A stretch of DNA of 64,000 nucleotides from Adiantum capillus-veneris (GCA_014529385.2 CM043958.1:79417025-79481024), one strand, 5' to 3'; positions 18,804 through 31,430 are shown, numbered from the stretch's first letter. Notes: generated by a model from the letters alone, not told the origin. Numbers and translations are program-made.

Positions 18804-19740
18804 TGTTGAGCCAGTAGAGGATCACACCCACATTTTTGCTCACACTCATCATTTTGTAACCATTGATTGTAATAAATGTCTTTCCGACATTAATTTTGAT
18901 TTGAGCCATTCATTAAGTAACGGGACTCAATTGGGTTTCCAGCTTGTAATCCCGAAGTAATTTCACTTGCTGATGTAATTAGTTAGAGATGTTCTCACCT
19001 CCAAGGCTGAGATATATAAGCCAAAGTTTTTGTAACCTAAGAAAAGATTTATTAATCAAAGTGAGTTTTTTGGAGCGCCGTGACTGTGTCTGAGAGAGAG
19101 AGAGAGAGTGAGATTCTTATCTACTTGCTACGCGAGCTACGGAGCCGCCATTGGAGAAGCGACACCGCCATTGTGTTAGCAACGGCGAGAGCTACGCACA
19201 GATACCAAGAGTGCGTGCTATCGGCTTCTATGTGTGGTAAGTTCCTACGAGCTTCGGTGTGAGTTTTCTTCCAACTCGTGTGTCGGAATGGAGCGTGCAG
19301 CGTATCTATAGAACCACAACGAGTAGAGCTACACATTAGTACCATCAGGGTCAAGTTTCGATCACCTGTATTTTTCGGCCTGTCTTCATACGCGTTTACC
19401 GCACGGAGTGGTTATAGGTTGATTTTGCAGTTCAAATCTTTAGGGTGTTGTTCTTACCTAGTGTATAGACTTCCCCTTGAGTTTGAGATCGATTCAATGA
19501 TTCTAGATCCTGTTTCGTATAGCATTCGTTCGTAGTACGGATTTCAATCACTTGCGTATTTTAGAACTTAGATTTGATTTCCTTAGTAGTGATTGTCATT
19601 AGAAGGTCGAGTAGGTGATTTGACACCCACCTAGTTGTTTCCATGCGCCTGCGGGTCAAGCTCCATCCTTGTCTGACAAATTCTGTTGTTGGTTGAGTTC
19701 TCGCTATTTAGCTTCTGCTAGCGGCGTAACCGACTTAACA
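18804..19740 (+). repeat. E1 3' LTR (937 bp)
   Basis: It starts TGTTGAG after the PPT and ends TTAACA, with the same end as the 5' LTR fragment at 1-28. A TATA box TATATAAG lies at 19013-19020. A GA-rich run and the motif CCATTGTGTTAGC follow. The motif has clear counterparts in the E3 LTR (near 33365) and weaker ones in the E5 LTR, which ties these elements into one lineage. Confidence 0.92.
19013..19020 (+). promoter_or_regulatory. LTR TATA box of E1
   Basis: TATATAAG sits about 210 bp into the LTR. E2 has TATAAAA at 21185-21191 and E5 has TATAAAA at about 59335. Transcription of the element would start shortly downstream. Confidence 0.6.
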
Positions 19741-20927
19741 AAGAGCTCCTAAAAGAAATAGTAGAGCTCAAGAGATTTAACCAACTCTTGAGAGAAGGAA
19801 AGCCAGATACGTAGGAAGATGCAGGCACTTCATAGCCGTCGCAAATCGATATACCCTCGATCTCATTTTCTAAGTTGGAGACACAATCCACGGTACAGCC
19901 GAGTGGTGAAGAGGATTTTCATATTAACATCACAGATACAGACAGAGTGCCTATGGTCCACCAGCTATCAAAAGCTGAGGAGGACACACTGAAAGAGAAG
20001 ATCACCCAAGAGGTGGATAAGTAGTGGGAAGCCGCAATGGATTGGGAGTCGAGAGTTCTACACTCTGTCAACATCACTCAACTCACTCCCAATCAGATCA
20101 ATGTGCAATGGCATCAGCAATCCCTGCTATACCCTCTCATAAAAGTGGAACTACTACAAGTAAAAGAGAGGTTGTACCAAGACATGCAATAAGATGGTGC
20201 AGGTAAAGATCACCCAAAGTGGAGGTTAAGCTGGCTAAACAAGAATCCAAGATATTTGATTCTTTTCACAAGAGCACTTGCAGCCCTGCAAAGAGATCCA
20301 ACATTTTGTCCTATACCCAGAGTAAGGACATGGCAAGAGCATGAGGCACTGACAAAGAAGAGGCCCACCTGGCTTAACTAACCCAAGACTGCCAGCTCCA
20401 GAGAAAGGACAAGAAACAGAGAAATACATGGTGAAAACCCTAACGGGTGCCATGTCTTTCTTTAAGAGTCTATCAAATCTCTCATGCGCAATATTATATA
20501 AGATATTCTGAATGCTACTCACTTGTATTGAAGCTTTTTATGAGCTAGAGCAAGCAGGCGCGCCATGGATTTCATTCCTCGAGGGAAATAAGGGGTTATG
20601 CTATGATCTCAGTAGTCAGCCTTTCGAAGAAGTACTCTATGGCTTCTATGCCAAATGTATGTTTTTACCATCAAGCAATATGTTGGCATTTGAGGAAGCT
20701 TTCTACATTGGATTGTTCACCTAGAAAATGAAGATATTTGCACCAGTGATCAGTAACCTTACCTCAAGATTTGTAGGCTACTCAGTGGTAGAGCTGAAGA
20801 ACAGAGTGACCATGCAGTTTCTACAAGTACCAGACAAAGAAAGAAAATCAGATACCTAAAGGCAGTGGATGTGCTTAAAGACTGCCTTGCCAGCCCTCAA
20901 CCTGAAGATTATTTCAGCCCATAAAGT
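19741..20927 (+). pseudogene. E2: ORF3 C-terminal relic
   Basis: From the end of the E1 LTR the sequence is a decayed ORF3 of a related but different element. Recognisable blocks are EAAMDWESRVLHSV, the FCPIPRVRTWQEHE block, PTWLN, a YMVKTLTGA segment, FLEGNKGLCYDLS, and MFLPS..M.AFEEAFYIGLFT. They align in order with E1 ORF3 residues about 800-1080 and with E5. Several stops and frameshifts break it. Start and N-terminal half are absent. Confidence 0.8.
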
Positions 20928-20946
20928 TGTGTCAAGGGACGACACA
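20928..20946 (+). other. E2 3' hairpin
   Basis: TGTGTC and GACACA pair around AAGGGAC, at the same place as the E1 and E5 hairpins. Relative to CATGTC/GACATG the first two base pairs are changed with matching partners. Confidence 0.72.
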
Positions 20947-20950
20947 GACG

Positions 20951-20963
20951 AGGAGGAAAGGAA
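20951..20963 (+). promoter_or_regulatory. E2 polypurine tract
   Basis: AGGAGGAAAGGAA directly precedes the TGTTAGC that opens the E2 LTR. Confidence 0.75.
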
Positions 20964-21835
20964 TGTTAGCAGCAAGCTAACACGGATACCATTTTTCGGA
21001 GTTCTCTTTGTATAACATTTATTATTTTGATAAATCGGGAATATTGTAACTCCTATTTTCTCAAAAAAACTGTGTAATTAATGAGTTGGGACTACAAGCT
21101 TCCAGATTGTATCAACCTCTCATTACCCAGCTTTGGTAGAACTCCAGATTAGTAGTTTTGACTACCTAAAAACCTTGGCTAAGGTATAAAAGCCAATTTT
21201 TGTAATTTTTTTATAAGATTTGGATAAGAAATACACAGTGTGAGCTAACAACGCTCACTCCTCTCCTTCTCGTGCTTCCTACTCTCTCCCCGGTTGTCAC
21301 ATTGCAGGTGCGTTTGTTGCATTGCAACCGCAGGTAAGAGCTGTACGCATTGACGTAAGCAGTTCACAGTATTTCATAGCCTTTGGCGTCACCGACCCAC
21401 AGCCTAATTTCATCATAACTAGGAACTTACACTTTTACATCGAAAACTAAGCATAGGCGGGATATTGGGACATCATTGCTAAGCATTTAGATGCATTGTG
21501 GGTCGAAAACGACTAGGTCAAAAATCCACTGTTGTTAATAATCACGATTTTGGAGCTTGAACTAAAGTGGGGTTTGAGATCATAATCATGTGTGCTTAGG
21601 TCTTATAAACATGTCCTAGAATTTTTGTTACGTTTGGATGTCATTTGATGCTGTAACGGATGTGATTTCTTTGCCGATGACCAATTGGGTTTTGGTGATT
21701 GAGTGTAGCTTGAGTTAGATGCAAGTTGTAGTTGTTTTCTGAGAGATTGACAACCTCTTGTAGCCTCTATGCACTAGTCGAGTCATCTTCATCCCATGGA
21801 TTGACAAATTAATTGTGATTCTCGCTAATACTACA
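20964..21835 (+). repeat. E2 LTR (about 870 bp, right end approximate)
   Basis: It begins TGTTAGC after a PPT and holds a TATA box (21185-21191). It ends near TTCTCGCTAATACTACA, which resembles TTCTCGCTA near the end of the E1 LTR. The length is close to the 937 bp of E1. The right boundary is judged by similarity, not by a PBS, because none follows. Confidence 0.65.
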
Positions 21836-21841
21836 ATAAGA

Positions 21842-22279
21842 GAGAATGGTGAGGTTAGACATGCGTCCCACATTAGCTCGTCAGAGAGTGAACCGATTGT
21901 TCCAATCAAGGTAATCAGTAGAGCCCAGGAAAAGAAAAATAAACACAACTCCTCTCATGATTCGAAAAATACAAAAGTTTCCTCTCAAAGAATCAAAAGG
22001 AGCAGAAGCAAAAGATATGAGATGACAAAACAAAAACAATGGGATGAAATCGAGGAGAAAGCAAAAAAGCTATTCCAGGAAAAGCTGAAAGAAACTAGAA
22101 GTGAAATCAAGGAAACAACGTTGAAATCTGGAGGATCCATTCTGGTTGATAGAATTTTTGAGCCTATTAATGCCACCTTGGAAGCCTACCAAGCAGGACT
22201 TAAATCAGGCCAAAACATGGAAAACAAATGGAAAAACTATTCTTCTCCAGACATGGAAGCAGCTAAGCTGGAAGCTTAG
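21842..22279 (+). pseudogene. gag: E2: gag C-terminal relic
   Basis: The translation ISSSESEPIVPIKVISRAQEKK aligns with the E1 segment after its zinc knuckles. It continues through a Lys/Glu-rich helix to the shared block SGGSILVDRIFEPINATLEAY. It starts straight after the LTR, with no PBS, leader or capsid, so the 5' part was deleted or this internal region comes from another copy. It ends at TAG 22277-22279. Confidence 0.75.
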
Positions 22280-25200
22280 CAAAATTTGGTATGAATCATG
22301 CAAGAAATGCTGGAAAAACAAAAAACCAAGCTTGAAAGTATCACAAAACCTAAGGAGCTTGTGGTAAGAGACACTAAATAAAAAGCCGATGTGGTGGTCG
22401 AACCCCATCTTGAAACAAAAGAACCAGAACTTATAGTGCTAGAGAGCGAAGATGCCTTAGACGGAATTCCATTCGTAGAGGAAGACTAGCCAAGACACTT
22501 ATGGGATAAGGTTCGAGAGATCAATGATGGGAGACGCACTTTAAAGTCCGCTCCTATAGAGGAAGTTTACCTCCTAATATGGACGTGGACGTACAATCCT
22601 TGTATGGGGATTGCGGATCTGAAGCTTCAGGAATGTCAAAACCATTGAGCTTGATAAATTTACCAACGAAGATGAATCCATAGTGTGTAAGACCACTCAA
22701 GTGAGCTGAAGAGATGCTAGACGTAGACAACATTCATTCAATCATGTCTACACCCATCCAATGCACTCTTACCTTGGGAGAATTGTTAATGCAAAATGGA
22801 TGTTCCATCTTTAAAAAATACGCGTTATAGGATTTCAAAATAGTTGTTCGGCCACCTATGAGGGAACCTAAGGAAGGATAATCTTATGATGGTCCATCCA
22901 TCCAACTTTAGAAAGTACACATTAGAGGATCACAGGATAGTTGTTTAGCAACATATGAAGGAACCTAAGGAGGGACAATTTCATGATGGTCTTGAGAATG
23001 CAAAAAAGATCAAGTTAATTGAACCAAGTGAAGAACCTTAGCCAACTTACATTGCAAATGGTTTGAGTCCTGATGAAGAAAAACTTATCATAAAAATCCT
23101 TAAAGAATACAAGGACATATCTACATGGTTGTACAAATATTTAAAGGTAGATCTTGATATTGGTTAGCACACCATGTCCTTGAAATCAGATGTCAAGCCT
23201 TGCAAGCAGTGTCTTACACCTATAATGGCACCTTTGCTAAAAAGATAAATGAGGAAATATTACATTGTAGAGGAGGTTGAATTTATCTATGATATTGAGC
23301 ATGCAGAGTGAGCATCACCTTGTGGTAGTACCAGACAAGAAGTAAACTCAAAGTGTGCCCTAATCTCAAGAAGCTTTATGCAACCACCATTCATGATTAT
23401 TATCCTCTATCGATATCTTATAGAGCCTAGAAATAAAGCTTACAGCTTTATGGATGGTTTTTTGGGGTACAATCAGCTTAGTAGAAAGTTTAAAGACCAA
23501 TATAAGATAGCTTTTGCCACTGAATGGGGTATATATGCTTGTAGATTTATGCCATTTGACCTAATCAATGCACCTGCCACATTCCAAAGGCTGATGTGCC
23601 ATGCTTTTAAATAATATTTGCAAACATTCCTTAATATCTGCATGGATGGCCTTTCTATCTATTTTGCTTTATGAGTAGATCACATTGAACATCTAAAGGT
23701 GTATTTAAGAAGTGCCAAACGCATAGGATTTGCTTAGATCTAAAACGTGCATTTTTTATGGTTAGACAAGGAAAACTTTTGGGACACATTATCTTAGAGT
23801 ATGACATTTCCACTTAATTAGACAAAATCAAAGTGATTGTGGAATTGCCTAGATCTAGGACTATGAGGAAAATACAATCATATATGGGACATTGCTGATA
23901 CTATAGAAAATATATCTATATGTATGCAATAGTTGCAAAACCTCTATATGCAATATGGGTGGAATAGTAAGATAGTTTCTTATCTTACTAAAATTTTATT
24001 TCACGATGGTCATAAAAAAGGCACTACACACCAAAGATGGACCATTTATCACAAATTTTGCATGGAGAAGCTCCTATGGGGGTAGATGATGACCTACCAA
24101 ATGAATACCTTTTTTAAATTGAGTGGGATCCAAAATCATCATTAAGCATCATTTTGTTATTGAAATATGGAGAAAAGGACTCAGAAAAATTGATTGCAGA
24201 GAACAAGAGGTTGATTGAAACGTCAAGTTTCTATCAAATCTTGTCAAGAAGGTTGTAAAAGAGGGATGGAAAACATCCTTCAACTGTGTATTGGACCACA
24301 GGATTATGACACTTATATCGTCCTAAGCCATATCATCATTGGACATGTTCATTTCTCTCTTCAACAGACCATTAAAAGGATCACAATAATGGGAGCCTTT
24401 TGGCCACACATGCATACCATTGTGCAAGAGTACATTGACAAATGCAGATATTGCTAAAAGAAATACCTATTACACACAAGACACTTTTTAAAGTTATAAT
24501 AGCACCTCATTGGAGTAAGTACATGATTGACTATTTAGTCAATAGAACTTTTTGAAAAGATATAAGTTGCACTTGACAAAGGTCTATTATGAAAATGGAA
24601 AATGAATTTACAATCATTGAAAATCAAATTTGTAAGAGAGATAAAGAGTAGCAATTGTACTTGTGTGCTATTGAACAAAAGTGTGTTCTATAACAAGCAT
24701 GTGATTCAAGCAAGGGATCACTTCTCTATGAACATGACTGCTAAGGCAGTAATGAAATCAAGAATCTAGTGGTGCACCTTATTCCAAGATGCTGATTTTT
24801 TTATAAAAAGGTGTGATGCTTTCCAACACAATAAACTTCCAATACAAAAAGATCATATGCCGCTTAGGCCAATGATTGGAGCTAGAGATTTTGCTAAATG
24901 GGAAATAGACTTTGTTGGTCTATTCATCCACCAACTTTTAGGACTCAAGCTCGGTATATAAGATAGTGTAAATTGCCTAGTTAAAAGCAAAGGAAACAAA
25001 GAAAAATGATGCTAGAACCACGATAGTACTTTCAATGAGTATATCTTCACGAGATATGGGCTATCAATATAGATAGTGAGTGATAGGTGGACACACTTCA
25101 TCAATGAGAAAAGTGAATATCTATTGGATGAATTCATGGCACTTCATAAGAAATTGGCTCCTTATCATCCACAAGAAACGGTCAAGCCAAGAGCATAAAC

Positions 25201-25548
25201 AAAATCTTGTGCATGACATTAAAAAAGATTATCAAGGGTTGAAGACTGGATTGGGACATGAAGCTACATTTATCCATATGGGCTTATAGGCTGGCAAAAA
25301 AACAACAAGGCATGACACCATTCAATATGGATTATGGCTTAGACGCTATCTTGTATATGGAGTTTTTATTACCAACTCTATAAGTGGCAAAAGACCTAGA
25401 ATGGATAGGTCACAAGTTGTCAGCTTGCATTGACAAATTGGAGCAGCTAGATGAAATTAGATTACAAGTTGTAGCATGTATTTTGCAAATAAAAGGAGAC
25501 AAAAGGCTTTCCATGATCTTCATTTGAAAAGAAAAGACCTTTCAAACT
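22280..25548 (+). pseudogene. pol: E2: decayed pol (RT, RNase H remnant, two zinc domains, integrase)
   Basis: The pieces follow E1 order: a STPIQCTLTLGELL block (about 22740), the pre-RT segment (22890-23160, partly duplicated at 22813-22992), RT with FMDGFLGYNQL and MPFDLINAPATFQR (23440-23610), and a truncated RNase H. Two H2C2 zinc modules follow (about 24260-24460 and 24640-24830). The integrase core with WEIDFVG lies near 24900, and its C-terminal domain ends abruptly at about 25548. PR1 is missing between the two gag/RT pieces. There are many stops and frameshifts. Confidence 0.8.
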
Positions 25549-27440
25549 TTTTGTGCTACACATGATGATGTTTGTTCATCATGTCAAATTGTTTTCCATG
25601 CTTCCCTTGCTTGTGGAGCTGCTTTGCTATGGTTGGGATATATCTACATCCACTTGCTTCAACATTCTCTTGGTATGCCTTCATGTGTGTCATGTCCTTG
25701 AGCTCTTCTGGCTCATCATAAAACTCCGAGCTATTTTCTCCTTGTATCTATCTCCGAGAATCTCTATGGTTCACCAAACTCTTTTGGCCCTTTACGTCAC
25801 TTTGGGCATCAACCACCATGTATATCTCCTGGTGCCTCTTTGGGTCATACAAGGATTCTTTGAGCATCACCACTAGCCTCGTAGGGTCCACTGGACGGGC
25901 TCTTTTGTCCCTCAATGTCACTCTGGGCATCTTCGACCTTGTAAATTTCCAAGTGCCTTTATGGGCTAGTTAGGGGATTCTTTGGGCATCTCTAGCCCTA
26001 TTTTTTCTTGGTGTATTGTTGGTTCTTGTGAGTTTTCTAGCTCATCCCATCTTTTGCAACCATGGTGCCTCTTAGGGTCATTCTAGTGCACATGGGTTGT
26101 TTCATCAATTGGAGTTCGATGTGGAATGGTTGTACATGATGCAGATGCCATAGGTGGGTGCACTCCTCCCATAGATGTCACATAGTTTGATCTGGAATGG
26201 TTGTACATGATGTAGATGGCATATGTGGGTTAGTGGGGTCATGAAATCCTCCCATGATGTCCCCCCTATTTGAACTAAGAGAAAAACACACATTTTCTAC
26301 CCTTGACCTCCTTGTGTTTTTGAGATTCTCCACTAATGTTTGCATTTTCTCCATCATTTTCTTTTGGGACCACTTTTTCTCACTCTCCTTCCTCTTCCAA
26401 TCTTCAAGTTCTTTCTCAAAATTTTCCAAACTTGAGTATGACAAGTCAATTTCTTATTCTTGAGACTCCTTCCTTGTCTTCCTCTTCCTCCTTTCCAAGG
26501 CCCTTATCTTTGCTATTTTGGATTCCTCGATCGATTCCTCAAATTTCTCATGATTTTCCACTGTCTTGGTGCTCACAGCTACATGAAATTTTCGGTTGAG
26601 ACCTTGGATGAACCACTTAGCTACCTTCTTGATCGATGGTCAGAATGGTTCCTCTACCTTGTGTTGCGCACCTTCGTTGAATATGCTTCCACACCCATAT
26701 CCTTTTTTGTTTTAGCTCCTTCATCTTATCACAGAGTTGTGTGCTTGGATTTTAATCTTGAAACCTTTTCAAGAAGGCCTCTGTGACTTCCTCATATGTT
26801 GGAAATTGGTCAATTGGGTTCCTCGAATTCCACTCTGTGGCCCTCTTGTAGAATGTATTGATGAAGGCATCTTTTTTTTCCAGCAATTTTGTTCTTGGTT
26901 AGTAGAGTGGCCCTAGGTTTGGCCATTCTCCAATATGTCTCAGACCAAGAAATGTGTATGTTAGTGTCCTTTGACTCCTTACTGGAGAACATCAGAAAGT
27001 CTAATGCCAATGTGGACACTAGACTCTATCCCCTAGCTAGATGTATATATTGTTGTTGAAGCTTGTGAGGATGTTGAAGCTTTGGGTTATGTTTTGCTTC
27101 TACCATACTTTTTTCCCTTGTGCCAGAAGTTCATGATGATGTTCCTAAGTCCCACCATTGTAGCTGCATTGGTTCTGTATCTTTAAACTAGGATTGAGCC
27201 CCTAGACTCACACGTAACATACTATCACCAAGTCTTTGATACTGGTTTTGAGGTTGGATAGGGCATCTGTTACTGACTTGCCTCTCCTTCCTTGACTTCT
27301 TGTCACTACCTTGAGCTTACTCTCCAAGGACGTTCTAAGAATCTAAGCATGTTGGCAGATTCCCCAGTAGGATTTCCAAGTGTTGCCCTTCTACCACTAT
27401 CCTAGCTTATAAGTGTAACCAGGTGGCAACTCCACCTAAG
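25549..27440 (-). pseudogene. gag: E6: minus-strand gag relic of another Ty3-like element
   Basis: Read on the minus strand, about 26890-26740 gives a capsid-type segment (ATEWNSRNPIDQFPTYEEVTEAFLKRF). It is followed by a highly charged coiled coil (about 26440-26180, NFEKELEDWKRKESEKK) and a basic region near 25930. Stops and frameshifts are frequent. The sequence is not close to E1 gag, so this is a different family. The left end abuts E2 integrase and the right end abuts the E3 LTR. No LTR of its own can be assigned. Confidence 0.5.
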
Positions 27441-27448
27441 GTCACCCC

Positions 27449-27758
27449 TGTTGGAGTCACAACCACACTTAGACAAACTTTGTAATTCCACATATATTTT
27501 ATTTTCTCATGGATCTTCTTTGGATTGTAATACATTTTGTAAAAGTGGTCAGGACGATGATACGTTTCCAAAGTGTAAATACACTAAGTACATTCTCTTT
27601 TGAGAACGTTTGCAATTCTTTTTTTATGATTCAAGTGACCTTGGTACAAAATTCACCAAGGTTTTGCAAATAGCACAACATTAATCATTATCTTTTTGAA
27701 TTGAGTTTTGTGTCATACAATTTTTGAGAGGGAGTGTGTGTTTGTGTATCTTATCCTG
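27449..27758 (+). repeat. E3 5' LTR, left part (split by Cop1)
   Basis: It opens TGTTGGAGTC. The sequence then resembles the U3 and TATA regions of the E1 and E5 LTRs and continues, across the copia insertion, at 33320. The last five bases (TCCTG) are the Cop1 target duplicate. Confidence 0.6.
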
Positions 27759-27954
27759 TGTTGGGGTATAAAGCCCAATGTGGTCGCCCAGGTAAGTGGG
27801 CGGGCCGCCAGGTATGTACACATATTCTTTTGTAAAAACCTAATAAGAACTCACTATGCTCTACACATTACAGTAGAGCGAGTTCACCATATCGTCATGC
27901 TCTTCTTCTCGCACTCTCTCTCTCTCGCGTCGCACTTCCGCTCGTACTCCTTCA
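27759..27954 (+). repeat. Cop1 5' LTR
   Basis: It starts TGTTGGGGTATAAAGCCC and ends CTCCTTCA. It is 196 bp long. The matching copy is at 33123-33314. Confidence 0.95.
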
Positions 27955-27956
27955 AC

Positions 27957-27970
27957 TGGTATCAGAGCTC
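27957..27970 (+). other. Cop1 primer binding site (tRNA-iMet)
   Basis: TGGTATCAGAGCTC lies two bases after the LTR and is the standard plant initiator tRNA-Met primer site. Confidence 0.93.
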
Positions 27971-29053
27971 AGATCGAGGCTCGGGGCAGCACTGCAGGAG
28001 GCTAGAGTCACCAGCTCAGATTGGAGTGAAATTTGACAGGCAAATACACGGCCCCAAATCTTCTGGGCAGACCCGACGGGCTCGGTGTGCTCAGAATTTC
28101 ATTCTGAGGTCATCTCGGCCACCATTCGGCTTCGACAAAGTTCTGCGCATGCCATTTTCAACTACGTGGTCTCAACGGGTGCAGATCCGACTCTGCAAAT
28201 TTGGGATTTTTGGCCTACGACTGCAGGTGCTGAGGATATCGACACTCCGAGAGTGTTGATTTGTGGCTGTCTACACATCGAAGGACGGCTCACAGTTCTT
28301 GGAGGCGTATCACATACGGCACGGGCGCATCTACACACAGACTGTAGGCGACATTCACTAGTTCATCAGGTAGCTTGTGTTTGCTCCTTGATATTCCAGA
28401 TTTCATCCTGACATTGCAGGTACTTCCACATGGGATGTCACATGGGATGTATTGTCAGCGATGATGTATGTCTGTTGCGGGTTTGATGGCTGTCAGTCAC
28501 GCAGCAAACAACCGCCACAGCACTTACAGCATACAGTGGGAAATTTGTGGATGTATGACTTTGTGGGAAGTCTATGTACTGTCAGATTTACTGCAGCCTT
28601 TGTTGAGGGTCGTGAGGTTTTATTGAGCTGGGGGATTCTCGAATGTTGAGATCCTTTTGGTGATACAGGATCCCTTGAGCACCCTTAGATAGGCAGCTAG
28701 GATGTATTGACTGTGAGTTAGACAGTTGGGATTGCATCTTTGCTTTACTACGATTGAGGCATTGTCACAGTCTATGCTTACAGGACAGTGACAAGACAGT
28801 CAGAGACAGTACAGGTGCAGGACGGGTTTACCCACAGCTTACAGTGTTAGAGAGACAGTGGTTGTTTGAGTTGTTTTTTGGTCTGTTTTTGAGTACACCA
28901 GAGCCATTTTAGAAAGGAGACTCTGCCAAAATTTCTGCAGAATCTGAAGCTTTCTTGGTTCACTTGACAGGTTGATATTGGTTCAGAGGTCAGTTTAAAG
29001 GGGAAACTCTGCCGAATTTCTCCCAAGAAAGTAAACTACTGTGAAGCGTAGCT
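27971..29053 (+). other. Cop1 leader
   Basis: About 1.1 kb lies between the PBS and the gag ATG. I see no domain or repeat in it. Open frames here are short and unsupported. Confidence 0.6.
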
Positions 29054-29940
29054 ATGGATGGATCACAGGACATTGCTCTTTACAATATCAAGAAGCTGGA
29101 TGGAACCAATTTCCCATTATGGAAGAAGCAGATTTGGCACGTGTTGGTACAAAAGAAGCAGATAAAACCTATAAAGCTCAAGGGGATAGAACCAGAAGAT
29201 ATGGACGAAGATGCATGAATGGAGCGAAATGGATGAATTGGCACTTTCTACCATTATGCTGACTTTGGCAGAAAGCGTTTACTTCAATGTAGCAGACGAG
29301 ATGTTGGCTTATCAAGCATGGTTAAAGCTGAGTGATCTTTATGAGAAGCAGAGTGCAGCTTCACAGGTATACTGGCTTAAGAAGCTTGTTGACTTGTAGA
29401 TGAAAAGACACCTATGTCCAATCATCTGAATGAATTCAACACAATCTTTAGTCAGTTGTCAGCTCAAGGTGTCAAGTTTGATGAGCCTGTTAGAGCTATG
29501 TTCCTGTTGATCACATTGCCAGAAAGTTGGGACACTTTTCGCACAGCTTTGAGTAATTATGCACCTCCAGATGGTTTGAACATAGCAGGTGTAGAAGGAA
29601 GTCTGCTTACTGAAGAAACCAATAGAAAGACAATGGACAAAGGCAAAGGAACAGTCTTAGTTATCAGGGGAAGGACCAAAGAAAAGTACAAAGGTGGAAA
29701 GAGGAATCAGTCTCGTAGCAAGTCCCACAGTGCTAAAGGCAAGAGTGACATAGAATGCTACCATTGTGGCAAGAAGGGTCACATGAAAAGAGACTACAGA
29801 GAATGGAAAGCAGAAATAGGCAAAGAGAAAGCTGAAGACCATGGTGAGAAGAACAAGTCCTCAGTGAAGATTCAAGAAATAAATGTGACAAACAATGTTG
29901 CAGAGGATGACAGTCTAGTGTCAGGAGACATCTATTTTTT
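29054..29940 (+). pseudogene. gag: Cop1 gag
   Basis: It starts MDGSQDIALYNIKKLDGTNF, a Tork-type gag start, and runs through the gag helices (DELALSTIM.TLAESV..., YLKK-like WLKKLVDL, NHLNEFNTIFSQL). Breaks are a frameshift at about 29210, a TAG at 29397-29399 and a further frameshift just after it. The zinc knuckle (about 29755-29795) reads CYHCGKKGHMKRDY, with Tyr in place of the last Cys, a single G-to-A change that would destroy it. Confidence 0.85.
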
Positions 29941-30360
29941 GAAGAATACAATGGACTCAGTTCTTCTTACAGCATCTGATGGAAATGCACTGAGTGACTG
30001 GATTATAGACTCAGGGGCATCACTTCATGTGTCTCCAAACAAGGAGTGGTTTACCTCTTATGTGACCACTAAAGATCATATTCGGCTAGGCAATGGGTAG
30101 ACATGTGAGATCTTAGGTGTTGGAGATGTTCAATTGAAGTTTCAGAATGGCTCTTCTTTCACGCTGAATAATGTGAGACATGTTCCCGCAATTACAAAGA
30201 GCTTGATCAGCACAGGTTTACTTGATGATGTTGGCTACGTCACCACTTTTGGACAGAACATGTGGAAGATATCCACGGGTTCTATGACAGTAGCACATGG
30301 AGTAAATTCTGGAGGACTTTACATGATTTATGTATCAAATGTCTCTAAAAATGTAATCAA
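29941..30360 (+). pseudogene. Cop1 protease
   Basis: DWIIDSGASLHVS carries the catalytic Asp-Ser-Gly at 30008-30016. TAG at 30098-30100 interrupts the same frame after LGNG. The domain continues with the usual LNNVRHVPAI segment to about 30360. Confidence 0.85.
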
Positions 30361-31430
30361 TGTAACCGAGCAGCCGAACGTTTCTTTGTGGCATAGCCGG
30401 TTAGGACATATGTCCAAGAAGGGAATGGAAATCTTATCTCGTTCTGGTTATTTGCTTGGCTTTTCATTTAATGATTTTGAATTCTGTGAACATTGTCTGT
30501 ATGGTAAGCAAACACAGCAGCCACATAAGCATAGAAGCAGTAGAAGAGATACACAGTTGGCACTTGTTCATAGTGATTTGTGTGGACCTATGCCTAACCT
30601 ATCTCTAGGGGGAGCTTCTTACTTTATGACATTTATAGATGATTACTCGAGGAAAGTATGGGTTTACTTTCTCAAGCACAAGGATGAAGCGTTTAGTGTT
30701 TTCAAAACGTTTGTGACACTTGTGGAGAATCAGAGTGGCAAGAAGCTTAAATGCTTACGCACTGACAATGGTGGAGAGTATGTTTCAAAGGCCTTTAAGG
30801 ACTTTTGTGAGTCAAAAGGTATAAAACGTGAACTTACTGCTCCTTACAATCCTCCTCAAAATGGTGTTGCTGAGAGGATGAATAGGACCATACAAGAGAA
30901 GTTCAGAAGTATGTTGTCTAATGCACAGCTGCCAAATGGGTTTTGGGCTGAAGCTGTATCAACAGCTGTTCATCTTGTAAATAGATCTCCTAGCAAGGTT
31001 TTGCAGAAGGATTCAGTGTCAGAGATGGTATGGTCAGGCAAAATGCCCTCATACAAGCATCTCAGAGTCTTTGGTTGTGAGGCATATACTCATGTTCCAA
31101 AGGAATTTAGGAACAAACTTGAGCCAAAGAGTAGAAAGTGCATCTTTCTAGGCTATGTTAATTCTGGTGAGATGGGGTATAGACTTTGGGATCCCGAATC
31201 CAGAAAGGTTGTCCGCAGCAATGATGTTCACTTTAATGAATCCAAATATCATTCTAAACCAGAGAGGGTTGAGGAGATTAGAAGAGTTGTCTTCCAAGAA
31301 GATGGACCTGCACGTGCAAGACAAAATGTCAGGGCTCAAGAGGAGCAAGGACAGGATAGATTGGAACCACAGGTTGTGGCTGAGCCTGAGCCACCTATTG
31401 TGCGTAGATCTGGACGTATCACGTGACCTT
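30361..31430 (+). pseudogene. Cop1 integrase
   Basis: The zinc domain has WHSRLGH and CEHC (about 30390-30500). The catalytic residues are Asp at 30575, Asp at 30764 and Glu at 30872 (D,D,E), all present. The C-terminal part holds HLRVFGCEAY and the KCIFLGY.....GYRLWDP motif. A TGA at 31424-31426 ends the frame, and RT continues in phase beyond it. Confidence 0.88.

Larger units (their letters stand above)
1..19740 (+). mobile_element. E1: giant Ty3/gypsy (OTA, Athila/Tat-like) retrotransposon, 5' LTR mostly outside window
   Basis: The element is bounded by the last 28 bp of a 5' LTR at the window edge and a complete 937-bp 3' LTR. The two LTR ends match except for two bases over the 28 bp available. 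Internal order is PBS, 3 kb leader, gag-pol, internal PPT, 2.8 kb spacer, ORF3, PPT. The domain order PR-RT-RNaseH-INT, the absence of a chromodomain and the tRNA-Asp-like PBS place it in the OTA clade. An internal region of about 18.8 kb is very long for a Ty3 element. Gag-pol carries seven in-frame stops and one frameshift, so this copy is not autonomous, but ORF3 is open. The left target-site duplicate is outside the window, so insertion cannot be proved by TSD. The right flank starts AAGAG. Confidence 0.93.

Noticed and set aside
19386-19400. CATACGCGT in the E1 LTR as another copy of the leader palindrome
   Set aside because: Only nine bases agree and the right arm is absent.
25549-27440. 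Plus-strand open frames (for example 26254-26786)
   Set aside because: They are complements of the minus-strand gag relic and show no domain of their own.
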